In this document: positions 39,401 to 51,400 of the stretch, piece by piece
Position numbering within the stretch: position 1 is the stretch's first letter
Layout: each line of letters begins with the position of its first letter
Origin: Actinostola sp. cb2023
Lineage: Eukaryota > Cnidaria > Anthozoa > Actiniaria > Actinostolidae
Reading direction: 5' to 3'
Assembly (NCBI GenBank): GCA_033675265.1
Contig: JAUJYZ010000473.1
Coordinates: 62,001-126,000 of the forward strand
Length of the DNA: 64,000 bases
The notes under the pieces: generated by a model
The model's input: only the letters and a program-made list of their open reading frames with translations
Told to the model about the DNA's origin: nothing
Database searches by the model: none
Program-made: the position numbers and the translations under genes

Positions 39401-42400
39401 CTGAACTTTTTACCTATTTCAAATATACTGTTTTTGTTCTAAAAACTAATTGTTTTATTGAATTCTGCATTTATTCAGCTTTCAGAAAATGTATACTTTA
39501 TAGAGGTTTTAACGTAACGAGTACGCGCTAGAGCGTGTTGCGTGCATGATGGTCGTTTGGGGTACCCTGATACCTTAAGTTCCGTGTGCTATTTACAGTA
39601 GCCTCCTAAAGCAGACGCATTCAGGAGGCTATATTACTAATATATTTACTAGGATTTACTGCGACACAACAGCAATGCTAGAATATTTCAAGCTCGACAC
39701 ATACAAAAGTTAAACATTAACCAAAGGTCACGCCATCGCTTCGCTAGAATGAATTCCCCAAAAACATATGGAAGTATAGTTTATATTCCCTGTCACAATT
39801 AGAAGAAGAAAAATATTTTAGCAGTAGACACGTGTACCCATAGCCCTATTTTTGACTTTTGACTGATTGGCTGATATTAACACCCATAAAATTATCGTGT
39901 TTTTACGTGTGTTGTAACTTGTATCTTAATACTTCTCAGTGACCGAAATCCCTTCTGTAGTTTATATAATAAATTTATACGTCTAGGAAATGATATGGTT
40001 TCGAATGGAATTTGGAATAAATTTTGGGTTTTGAAAGAGTTCAAAATTGCACGAGCCCATAGCTCTTTGAAAACCTACAAATTCAAATTTATTCCAAATT
40101 GCACATTCAAGAAAAAAAACATGAGTTCCTTTTAATAATATACATGAGAAAATTTAAGCCAAAAATTATACAAAACAAATGTGTAAGACCACATCACACC
40201 AATGATTGCCCAATAGCCGACGGAACTTCTTGTGACAAGTGCAGAAAGAACTATCATCACTACACAGCGACAGAAAAGAACATCCAAACTACAACTTGAA
40301 TGCAATTGCATCTTCATTTCCCAACCCAGGTGATACTAGCAACAACAACGCACATAGCAGTACTCAAACGCCAAGTGAGAGGATAAAAGCAGTAGCTGGG
40401 CCTTGTCCAATTGTCCAACAGCGATGCAAAACCAGTTGAACTACTTGCCATGCTAGATAGCGGTTCAAACGATACTGTTCAAACACCAGTCTTCTATCAA
40501 AGAACGCAGCAAAACAGCTTCAGCTGACAGGATCTAAAACTCACCTCACAATGAATCTTGCTGGTGGAGGAACAAAGTCAAAAGAGTCCGACCTTCTTGA
40601 AATCATGAGCAGAGCATGAAGAAATCCTTCTCTGTGTATACAGTCAAAAAAACATGCAGCAGTGCTAAAACAGTCTCAAGGAAGCTTGTAGAGGAATGTA
40701 AACACCTCAAACCAATATCAGATAGGATACATCGATATTTACACTCTGGAAGACCTGGAGAACCTATCGCTAAAAGGAACTGTTGTCAAAGGTTCGTTCT
40801 GACTCATCTTTATTCAACCGACTTTGCTTCAATGTCTACTAGTTATATAGTATATTTGAATCCCCAAGAGAGGGTTATGTTTACATTGGGTGATGTAACT
40901 GGATAATGATTGTTATTGTTTGACACGTACGGTTGGTTTGTCCTGGGACAATTTGATTCAGTGACAACAACCACAACCATCCAATCAGTTAATGTAGGAA
41001 CGGTTAGTATTACCAACGACATCAAAAAATGTATCCAGCAAGATCAACTTAGGGTCAAGCCAACAGAGCTCTGCACATGCACCGAAGAAACCATTCATCA
41101 AATCTTTCGCAAAATCAACAATACTTGTTGGTGGACGTTTATTAAAGTTAAAATGCCTTGGAGAGAAACCGGTCCACCAACACAAAGCAATTACGACATT
41201 GCCTGCAAAAGAATGCAATCCTCGGAAAGGAACTTCGACAAAAGTAATTGTTTTGGCGTTGTAGATGAGGAAGTGCAGAAGCTTCTTGATCAAGGCTTTG
41301 TCATCAAAGTACCAGCAGATCAGATAGATCACAACAAACCAGAGTGGTATCTACCGCTACAAGCTGTGCTGATGGTTTGATCTAGAGAAAGGGCCAAACT
41401 ATATCAACAGCCTGTATGACGTTCTTATGGCTTGGAGGTTGGACAATGTTGCCTATTCTGGTGACATTCGAAAAATGTTCAACCAAATCCTAGTACATCC
41501 TGATGATCAAGTTTAACATCGATTTTTATGGACGTTTCGTCCACACAACCCACCTACTGTCTGTCATTGGCTCAGATCATAGTTAATAGTCCCCTCTATT
41601 AACTATGCTCAGATTGAACTTTGGCGACAATTTTACCAGCACCGGACATTGCAACCAATGCAATCAATTCCCTTGCCAAGACTTCCGAAGGGCAGTTTCC
41701 TGGGACAGCAAGAGAACTCAAACAACTTGCCTATGTAGACGACATCGGAGGATCTAAAAAAACAAGTATCAGAAGCAAAGAAAGTCATTGAATACATTGA
41801 CACAATACTTGGCAAAGGTCAATATCAAATAAAAGCCTGACACACCAACAACAAAGCTATTGACCAGTCTGACTGTGAACAGTCCAAAATACTGGATTTA
41901 CTTGGACACCGATGGGACAAGAAAACAGATACATTCACTTTCAAAAAAAATGAGATCACATCTCTTCATCAGAGCTTAACAAAAATAAATTGTTTACAAT
42001 GTAGCTCTCCTCGCACAACTCTGGGATCCTATTGACCTTGTGTCTCCAGTTACAGTCAAGTTCCGAATTGACCTACAGGAACATTATTGGAGCTCAGGCT
42101 TCAACTGGGATGAAATTCTCCCCGATAGCACCCAGAAAAAGTGGAAAGCGAACTTGGAAGTAATGATCCGCTAGTTGACATTTGAGTTCATTCGACAACT
42201 AAAGCCCATTAACTCATCTGGACCACCAGAAGTCCATGGCCTATTGCGCTGTCATATTTCTAAGATGGGAACTAGAAGATGGGTCCTACAAATGTGTTCC
42301 AGTCATGATTAAGCCTTTTGTTGCCCCTCTGAAGAAGAAATCCATCCCAAGACTCGAACTTCTTGCATGCCTACAAATGTAGCTCTTACCAGAATGCATA

Positions 42401-45400
42401 ATACTTGTACAAAAGTACTTGACTTTGTGAAAATAATCGAGTGTAGAAGAACCTTATGGGTTGATTCGTCGACTGTGTTTTCCTGGGTCAAGACTGAGAG
42501 TTCAGACCCTTTGTGTCAGCAGAGATTCAAGAGACAGTTAGCCCTGATTTTCAGATGGTCCATGGTCCTCCGCTCTCGGAGGAACACGGACCGTCTGAAA
42601 ATCAGGCTAAGAGACAGTCGGTGTAGAAGATTTACACTACATTAGATCAAACAGTAACCCTGCTGACGCCCTTACAAGAGGCATTAAGCCAGAACATTGG
42701 AAATATTGGCTTGATGGTCCTGACTTTTTTAAACAGCCAGAGTCAATGTCCTATGTACAAAGAGGAAACTGAATGCATCGGCAAATGCTCCTCCGAGACT
42801 GCTGAAACTAAAAGGGAGCAGAAAACTGTGAAGAAAACAGAACAATTCCAAGCAATGAGAGAAAGTACAACCCAGTCGTCTCACAATTTCTGGAACCACG
42901 CTCTTCCTGTTACACTTTGTTCAAAAAGCATCTAACAAATCAACCAACAAAGGGCCTCTCACAGTTCAAGAGCTGAAAGCTGCAGAAAGACAATGAACGA
43001 GAAATTTTAAATACTACACAAGCTAATTAAACTGAATCAGGGTAAATAAAGCAAATTATTTAGCTAGATCTTCCAATGCTATCCCTGGATATCTCTGTAA
43101 GCATGAATAAAGCATGTAGAAGTTTAGAAGTCATAACAAGGCCAATTTCATTCATCATTTTTAAGCTCTGAGCTGCTCAGCTCTACAACAAAGCCACAAC
43201 ACGGAAATGGCAGATGGCAAAAAGTGCTTGTTTTCAATCAAAATTTTGTTCGTTTTTTTTTTTACATTTCATCACTGAAACTCCACAATGAGTTTGACGA
43301 ACAGTCGTTTTAGGCTGAGCACCTGCTATTATTTCGTCTATTTCTTCTTTAGCTAGTTGGTCAAACCTGTCTTTGTCAGGATCAACAGCCGCCATGACTG
43401 TGTGGAGATGAAACCATGCAGAAACTAATTTTAGTTGTAAAACGTAAGACCTAAGAATGTTTAGCACAACTACAGCACAACAATATGGATTAGTATAAAC
43501 AAACTAGTGGTCTATCACATTTCCTGCAATCTGATTGGTTACGCTACTAGGAGTCTATTAGTGACAGTCCCCTGTAGTGAATCACCATGGTAACCATTGT
43601 CCGTGAAAGCGATGAAGCACGATGGCGGACAAACCCGATAGATGTTTTCTCGCTAGAAAAAGCTGAAATAGACCGAGAAAAAAATCTCAAGAACAAAAAC
43701 TGGAATTTTCACATTAACATAGATGTCTTATTGACAATTCAAAAAGTTTTCTTTGCCTGACACTGCAGAAACTGAGCGAGAAATGATCGTAAAGTTGAAG
43801 ATTGTTTTACTTCAGCGAAGACAATTAGTGAAAGGTAGTATTGATAGTGATAAAGGTAATAAACAAAGACTACACCACTCGTGTTTTGTTCATTTTTTAT
43901 TTGATTTATGAACGTTTTTCAACTAAAGAACTTTCATTTGTTTGTCCCCTGGCATACCCAGAATCCTTTGCAACCGGCAACTCATCCATTAAACTTATGA
44001 CTAGCATAAAATTCTTAGTCTTTTTACCTATTCAAATAAAACAAGAAATATTGGTATAAATAGTTTCGCCCTCATTGACTATCTCTTGGACTCGTCGTCT
44101 AATTGTTAAATAGTCTTTCCTTGGACAGTAGAAAGCAACAACAAAATCTGTTGGATAACCAAATTTCTTTAAGTCGTTTCGTTCGCTTTTGAATGTTTCT
44201 AATACAAGTAAGTTAGATTGATGTTAATTATTTTAGATTTTCATCTTAGTTTTGATTGCTCATTCATTCTGCATGTTACAAATCTCATTAGAATTTTCAT
44301 TGTCATTACCCAAAAACATTGTAATGAATTTTTTCATTTCTTTTAATCAACCCATTGAGTAACAATTAGTTACAACCACTCTCTTTGTTATACATTGTAT
44401 CCGAAAATAATTGAAAAAGTTCAAATAAGAATTGTGAGTACAATGACGAGTTCCCGGTATTTATCATTGTTGGGGGGGTCCACCTTATATGTATATTGAT
44501 ATTTAGATCCAAATATGTTTTGTATTTATTTAAGTGATCAGTGCACCACTTGTGGTGTGACAGAACATTTTAGATACAGAAATAATGTTTATGATGATGG
44601 TGATTATTAAAGTACTAACAGAGATGCATATTCTACATTTTGCTATAGGGTTTTCAAGATGCCTGTGAACGTGGCTTTCTGACGGGTCACAAAATTGCTG
44701 GAGTTCGCTTTGTCCTCGAAGATGGTTAGTTAACGACTGTTTGAAGATATTCCATTATCAAGTCTCTCATCTCAGTTTAATCTGTGTATAACTTATTGTA
44801 GGTGCTGCTCATGCTGTTGACTCAAGTGAGATGGCATTTCGAATGGCTACTATGAGTGCAATGAGAGAAGGTATACATACTGTTATAGCACATATTCTAA
44901 GCAATTACAGTATGTGAACATTTTGGTTTCTACGTACTGTTGTAGCCCCAACATATTCTAATAAATTACAGGTGTCTACGTACTGTTGTAGCACCCAACA
45001 TATTCTAATAAATTACAGGTGTCTACATACTGTTGTATCACCCAACATATTCTAATAAATTACAGGTGTCTACGTACTGTTGTAGCACCCAACATATTCT
45101 AACAAATTACAGGTGTCTACATACTGTTGTATCACCCAACATATTCTAACAAATTACAGGTGTCTACATACTGTTGTATCACCCAACATATTCTAACAAA
45201 TTACAGGTGTCTACATACTGTTGTATCACCCAACATATTCTAACAAATTACAGGTGTCTACATACTGTTGTATCACCCAACATATTCTAACAAATTACAG
45301 GTGTCTACATACTGTTGTATCACCCAACATATTCTAACAAATTACAGGTGTCTACGTACTGTTGTATCACCCAACATATTCTAACAAATTACAAGTGTAC

Positions 45401-48400
45401 AATGTACTAACATTGTTTGTTTGTTTGTTATATCAGCATTTAGCAAAGCATCGCCAGTAATCCTTGAACCTATCATGAGTTTGGAAGTTAATGCTCCACA
45501 AGAATTCCAGGTCTGAAACTGATTGGTAAATCAAGTATTTGTCTGTAGGCTGTGTTGTAATTCATTATAAGCAGCGACCCATTAATAGGAGCGCCCATCT
45601 AATATGGGTATGTGTCACAGCACGTTAGATTTTCTAGCTATTTGTTTAGATTAGATTATACTTGTGGGTTATTTTTGAGTATTTTTTTAAATGTCTCGAA
45701 ATGTAAACATATTGCTCAATAAACTGACATTCACCTTTATTTACATTTTTGTGGGTCTTTTGACGTTCCGGAGTCTAAAAATACCACCAAATGACTCAGG
45801 AACGTCAAAAGACCACAAAATAAGTGTAAATAAATGTGTGAATGTCCGTGTCTCCGAGTGATATTTTTACATTTTACACAAGTATGAGTTCGAATGAATG
45901 AATTTCGCATGTTAGTAACGAAAGACCCTCAGTTTCCCATAATTCGTCTTCATCTCAGATCATCCATTCCAGGTCGCCCGTTATCAACATTTTTTGAAAT
46001 AGGTGTATACAATAGTCTTGATGTTATGATTGTCTTCGGAATTTGGAATTTCGGATTTTTTTTTTTCAACCTAAATACAGCAAATTAAAGTTTTCTCTAG
46101 CTTCCTATAGATATTTCGTATTTCTAAATAATATTTGTCTCAAAGTTTAAGCTTTGAAAATTTTCGATTTTCAATAAAGTCTTGATGTTATGATTCTGTC
46201 TTCGGAATTTGGAATTTCGGATTTTTTTTTTTTCAACCTAAATACAGCAAATTAAAGTTTTCTCTAGCTTCCTATAGATATTTCGTATTTCTAAGTAATA
46301 TTTGTCTCAAAGTTTAAGCTTTGAAAATTTTCGATTTTCAATTAGCCATTTCAAAAACGAGTGGAGGACTGGGAACGAGTTTTTAGAATTAATCTAATTA
46401 AAAAATGAACCCCATCACAAGAAAGAGCATATCAGAATTTATAGTATGTTTATAAAGTTTCGATTGGTTTAGTTAGATATTGAACGAGTAACAGCTTTCC
46501 AAACATCTCAAAAATTACAAAGAAATGTACATGTGTGTATGTTACAGGGGACAAGTGTCCCCCGTAACCATACATTTCTTTGTAATTTTTGCAGTTTTTG
46601 AATGTCTGCAGTTCAGTTGCTACTTGTCCAAACCCTATCAAACTCCTGAAACTTACTAATTATGACATGCTCTTTCTTGTGATGGGGTTCATTTCTTCAT
46701 TAGATTAATTATAAAAACTCGTTCCCAGTCCTCCACTCGTTTTTGAAATGGCTAATTGAAGGGGTGTCCATGAAAACTGCGTATGTGACTATTTTGATGA
46801 TTTTCGAAATGTTATGCAATTGCTTCAAAAATACACCTACTGGCTTATTGATACCTATATAAACATGATTTGGTCATTTTTAGATCGATTACACTAGAAA
46901 AAGTGCTTGTTTTGCCGTTTTTCGTAGAAATCAAAAATGCGCTTTTTTGACGTCATGACAATGTGCGACATTTGATTTTGATTTTCTTCCAAAATACATC
47001 ATTGTGAAACAAAACGCCACTTGCTCGGCAAACTTCCATCTCTCTTCTTGATATATTCGGGGATTTTCAATTCGACTATTTCAGGATCCCTGTTGTTTTC
47101 CAACGCACGACCGAACTGCATTCTGGGATATCATGAACATTTTTGTCAACGACATTCCGTACCTCCATGTTTTAGAGATATTTTATAAAGTCTTTTATCA
47201 CCCGGGCCTACAGGCAAACTAATGCACCGGTTGCATTCTTTACTAGTCGAAAGTCGCCAAAACTGCCTTAGTAGGTCCTCGAATTCACCACAGAACGACC
47301 AGAGATAACAACTCTCACTCTGCTGAATCCGCCATTTTGCAAATCTGACACCGTGTTTGCAGATTCAGTTTCATCGTGAAATTGCACCTCGCCCCTGATT
47401 TCTTCCAGGAGAATGGCCTCTACCACCAGTCAAGCTTAATGATGCTGTTCTGGGGGCTTCTGTGGTGAAAACATCCAGAACCGATAGCCACGCCACGAGA
47501 CAACTTAATCGCGTGATAGTTTGAGCCCGCGAGCTGTCAAGATTTCCATGGCAACAAAATTCGCTAAAAACTTCTAAAATCTCTGGACTGAGTGAAAGGT
47601 TGAAATCATTCACATCTGAAGGTTTGTTATTGGTGAACAACACGTACAGATCACTGACGCGTAAAAGTTTCCTAATTTGCATATTTTCACAAACTATCCT
47701 GTCAATGAATTCAAGTAGAAATTAAATATACTGTAGTGCCCAAAATTCGAGTGTAATCGACCTAAAAATCACCAAACATGTTTAATATATAGGTATTTAG
47801 AAGCCAGTAGGTGTATTTTTGAAGCAATTGCATAACATTTTGAAAATCATCAAAATAGTCACATACGCAGTTTTCATGGGCACCCCTTCAATTATACATC
47901 GTAAGTGTTTATTTTATGTTCCGTTTTATTTTTCTGGTGTCTTAGGGTGTTGTTATCGCAGGAATAAACCGTAAACATGGCGTCATTACAGGAACAGATG
48001 GTGGAGAAGGTTATTTTACTGTGCATGCCGAGGTATATTATTTATGTGGCCGTGTTTACTGTCATGTAATTGTATCCATGCAGTTCATGGTTTTCTTGTT
48101 TGAAAATCAAACAAACACAAAATATCAGACCAAAAAGATCACCATTAGAAGGTCATGTAATTGCACCAGTTATCTTGAGAAAACCTTGAATTTACTCAAC
48201 AAACTTTATAAAATCACTGGTTCTATCAATTTGAGTGAAAGAAAACTACTTTAGATTCATGGAAATCATAAATATCACACAATCCTCGCGTCACGGAGGT
48301 GACCTTGTGGTCTACAAGCCATGAATAATAGTTGGGCAGGGTTGTCAAACAAGATGGCGGGATATATTTTGATTTTAGTTGTGATCATGCGTCAAGTCTG

Positions 48401-51400
48401 GCAATTAGTCCATTCCAAACTGTGTAATGGCTTAGAATTCTGCACACTTGCACGTGTGTGCAGGTCTTTGCCTAGTTGATACTAAAGACACAACAAATTA
48501 AATGTATATGCAACCACGTTGTATTTGTCGGAATACGGCTGTTCTTCAGTTTCGAAAATAATATTATTTCCTTTTCCAAATAAAATAAAATGCTTATGAG
48601 CTTGTAGAGCTATCAAAGTGACACCTCTGGGCCAAATCTTGTAGCACAAGAGCATTTCTTTACCGAGCTATGGGCGAACGAAGTTAAAAAATATTTCAGT
48701 GTGTTTGTTTAGCGGCACCATGTTTCCAACATGGCGACCAAAATTTATAAAATTAAATTCAAGCTTAAATTTGATGCACATCACTTAATTACTCGGACAC
48801 TTCCGTAGGAAGTCCAAGTTATAAAATGGACTTTCTTGTTTTTATTTTTCGTCGGACACAGAATGAAAAAAGAATGCGAAGAATGTGATCGTATCGGTTA
48901 GGAATGTCTGTTTAAGGGTTTCGATAACTGGGGCGATGATATCCGAACACGTAATGAAGTAATTCTATGCTCAAACGGGTCAAATAGTTTGCTCTTGGGT
49001 CATCGTTTTTAAAAACTCATCGTCCCACGACTACCGACTAGAGACTAGAAGAGAGAGAAGCAGTTGAGATCTCGAGTGTTTTTGAAAGGGCCGGTCCACG
49101 AACTCATCAATCTTGAATATAATTGTTTTAATGCTGCTAAACTGAAGAGTGTTGTATAGTGAATAGTGTTGGGTTTCATGTTTCATAATGGAGTGCATAT
49201 ATGCAACAACGTCAACAAGCTGCCTCGTACCCAGTCGCTTCTTCGGAGGGGAAGGGGAAGGGGAGGGGGGAAGGGGGACGAGAAAACAAAACGCACAAAG
49301 GAGCGATCCCCTCTAATCCCTTCCCATGGTGCTTTGCTCCCCAGTTCTTTCCCTCCCATTCCCCTTCCCCTCCGAAGAAGCGACTGGGTTCGAGGCAGGT
49401 CAACAAGTTTGATTGCGGCTCGGATCTTTATGGCCGATAAAACACGGGCTTTAAACACGCTCATTTCACATACAAAAGCATACGCCGATTCGTGTGGGCC
49501 CACTCTGAAAGATGTCGTTTCATTTATAACAAAAACAAGCGCGCCTTCATTACAACAAACGAAAATCTTTATCAGAACCATCTGACCATATGCATGAATA
49601 TGCAACCTCAACTGGACGTTCGAAGTATGTACTGCAGACAGACGATTCGGAGATCTTTATCTATCCTCACCAACACATAGTCTCCCTAGTCACGCAACTG
49701 TCATTGTCATAAATGTCCAAGTGTACGCTCATTGAGCGTCTTGTTTTACTATAAATAGAATGTCTAAGAATGTATAAAACTATAAACATTTAATCTATCA
49801 CACATTTGTTGTTTTCCACGACTTTTCAGACACACGACTGGCGTTTGGTAAGAGTCTTGTGTGCGCATAAAATCAAGGTTCGAATCATCTCGGCCCAGTC
49901 CTCTTTCCTCACGTCCAACATGGCAGCCAGTCACGCATGTTACGTAGACGATTTTCATCGGCTAATATCTCGAACGATATCGGTGACCCCCAATTTTTAT
50001 TTTGTGATTTTACAAATAATCATAAAAGCTCCCCATGTTCGAAATCTAAAGAAAAAAACATGGATATATTTTGATTGAAAACACGAATTTAGATGAAAAC
50101 TTCAACCTACCTTCACGCGAAAGAGTCGTCGATGTGGCTACGTGGTGAATTAAAAACCACAGGTTGTTTCTAGATATTCACAAATATTTGTACATAATTT
50201 TATTCTTAGATAGCCATTTGAAGAAAATTTTAGCAATCCGTTTAGTTTTTCTACAAAAAAAAATACTTGTCACTTGTCACGTAATTTTCGATCAGAAAAA
50301 GGGTATACTCTGAATCAATCTGGCTCCATAGCGAAGTCAGTGACCTCCATTTTTTTATTTGCTCATTTATAATGATCTTATTTCACCATGCGAAGTTTCA
50401 GGGAAATAAACATGGATATTTTTTTTGCCCGCGAACGTCCTTAAGTAAAATGGGTATGCCATCATTGGCAGGTCAATATCATAGGGGACATAGACCACTG
50501 CCTCAAGAAGCTTTTGCCTCCTGTTTATAGTTCTAAAATAATGTTATTGTAGCATCATGTACTCATGTTAATAGAGCTAAATAGTTTTATAGTTTCTTAT
50601 TTAGGATATTTTCTATTTTTTAATAATTACCTTTATATATACAGTATTCTAGTTTTAATTTAATTAAGTTCTGGCTGCCATATGTTCAATAAAGTATTTA
50701 TCTATCTACAACTCGGACACAAAACATCGACCCCATCTGTAAATTTCTACAATAATTTTTATCACAATTCTCTAAAACACTGCAAAGTTTTAATATTATT
50801 GTGTAATAATTATCAGACAATGTAATAATTATCAGACAATGTGTAATTGTCAGACAATGTGTAATTATCAGACAATGTGTAATTATCAGACAATGTGTAA
50901 TTATCAGACAATGTTTAATTATCAGACAATGTGTAATTATCAGACAATGTGTAATTATCAGACAATGTGTAATTATCAGACAATGTGTAATTATCAGACA
51001 ATGTGTAATTATCAGACAATGTGTCATTATCAGACAATGTGTCATTATACAATGTGTCATTATCAGACAATGTGTCATTATCAGACAATGTGTCATTATC
51101 ACACAATGTGTCATTATCACACAATGTGTCATTATCACACAATGTGTCATTATCACACAATGTGTCATTATCACACAATGTGTCATTATCAGACAATGTG
51201 TCATTATCAGACAATGTGTCATTATCAGACAATGTGTCATTATCAGACAATGTGTCATTATCAGACAATGTGTCATTATCAGACAATGTGTCATTATCAG
51301 ACAATGTGTCATTATCAGACAATGTGTCATTATCAGACAATGTGTCATTATCAGACATGTGTCATTATCAGACAATGTGTCATTATCAGACAATGTGTCA

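Larger units (their letters stand above)
37371..39574. mobile_element. 2.2-kb TTAA-flanked element carrying nested elements
   Basis: Ends GGTATCAGGGTACC...GGTACCCTGATACC between TTAA at 37367-37370 and TTAA at 39575-39578. It is interrupted at about 37800-39002 by a second inverted-repeat element. The remaining outer sequence has no recognised transposase. TTAA duplication points to piggyBac or Kolobok. Confidence 0.85.
40150..43005 (+). pseudogene. BEL/Pao relic 3, heavily decayed
   Basis: In order on the plus strand: a zinc-knuckle remnant (about 40160-40290, [11 protein letters not shown]... and [10 protein letters not shown]), protease remnant [13 protein letters not shown] (40440-40480), RT N-terminus (41030-41380: [40 protein letters not shown]), RT palm pieces ([30 protein letters not shown] with YVDD at about 41732), RNase H remnant and [19 protein letters not shown] before integrase. 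The end near 42960 reads [14 protein letters not shown]. It has many stops and frameshifts and no LTRs. Two tiny foldback insertions lie inside (41578-41606 and 42539-42609). Confidence 0.85.

Noticed and set aside
45894..46088. Small gene ending in [17 protein letters not shown]
   Set aside because: Overlaps a 164-bp tandem duplication and depends on T-run length.
47371..47682. Independent host gene in intron 15
   Set aside because: The same frame occurs in the other copy of the long-inverted-repeat element, so it belongs to the repeat. Kept only as a low-confidence element frame.
49166..49611. Overlapping 139-142-codon frames on both strands
   Set aside because: Produced by the symmetric foldback at 49222-49396.
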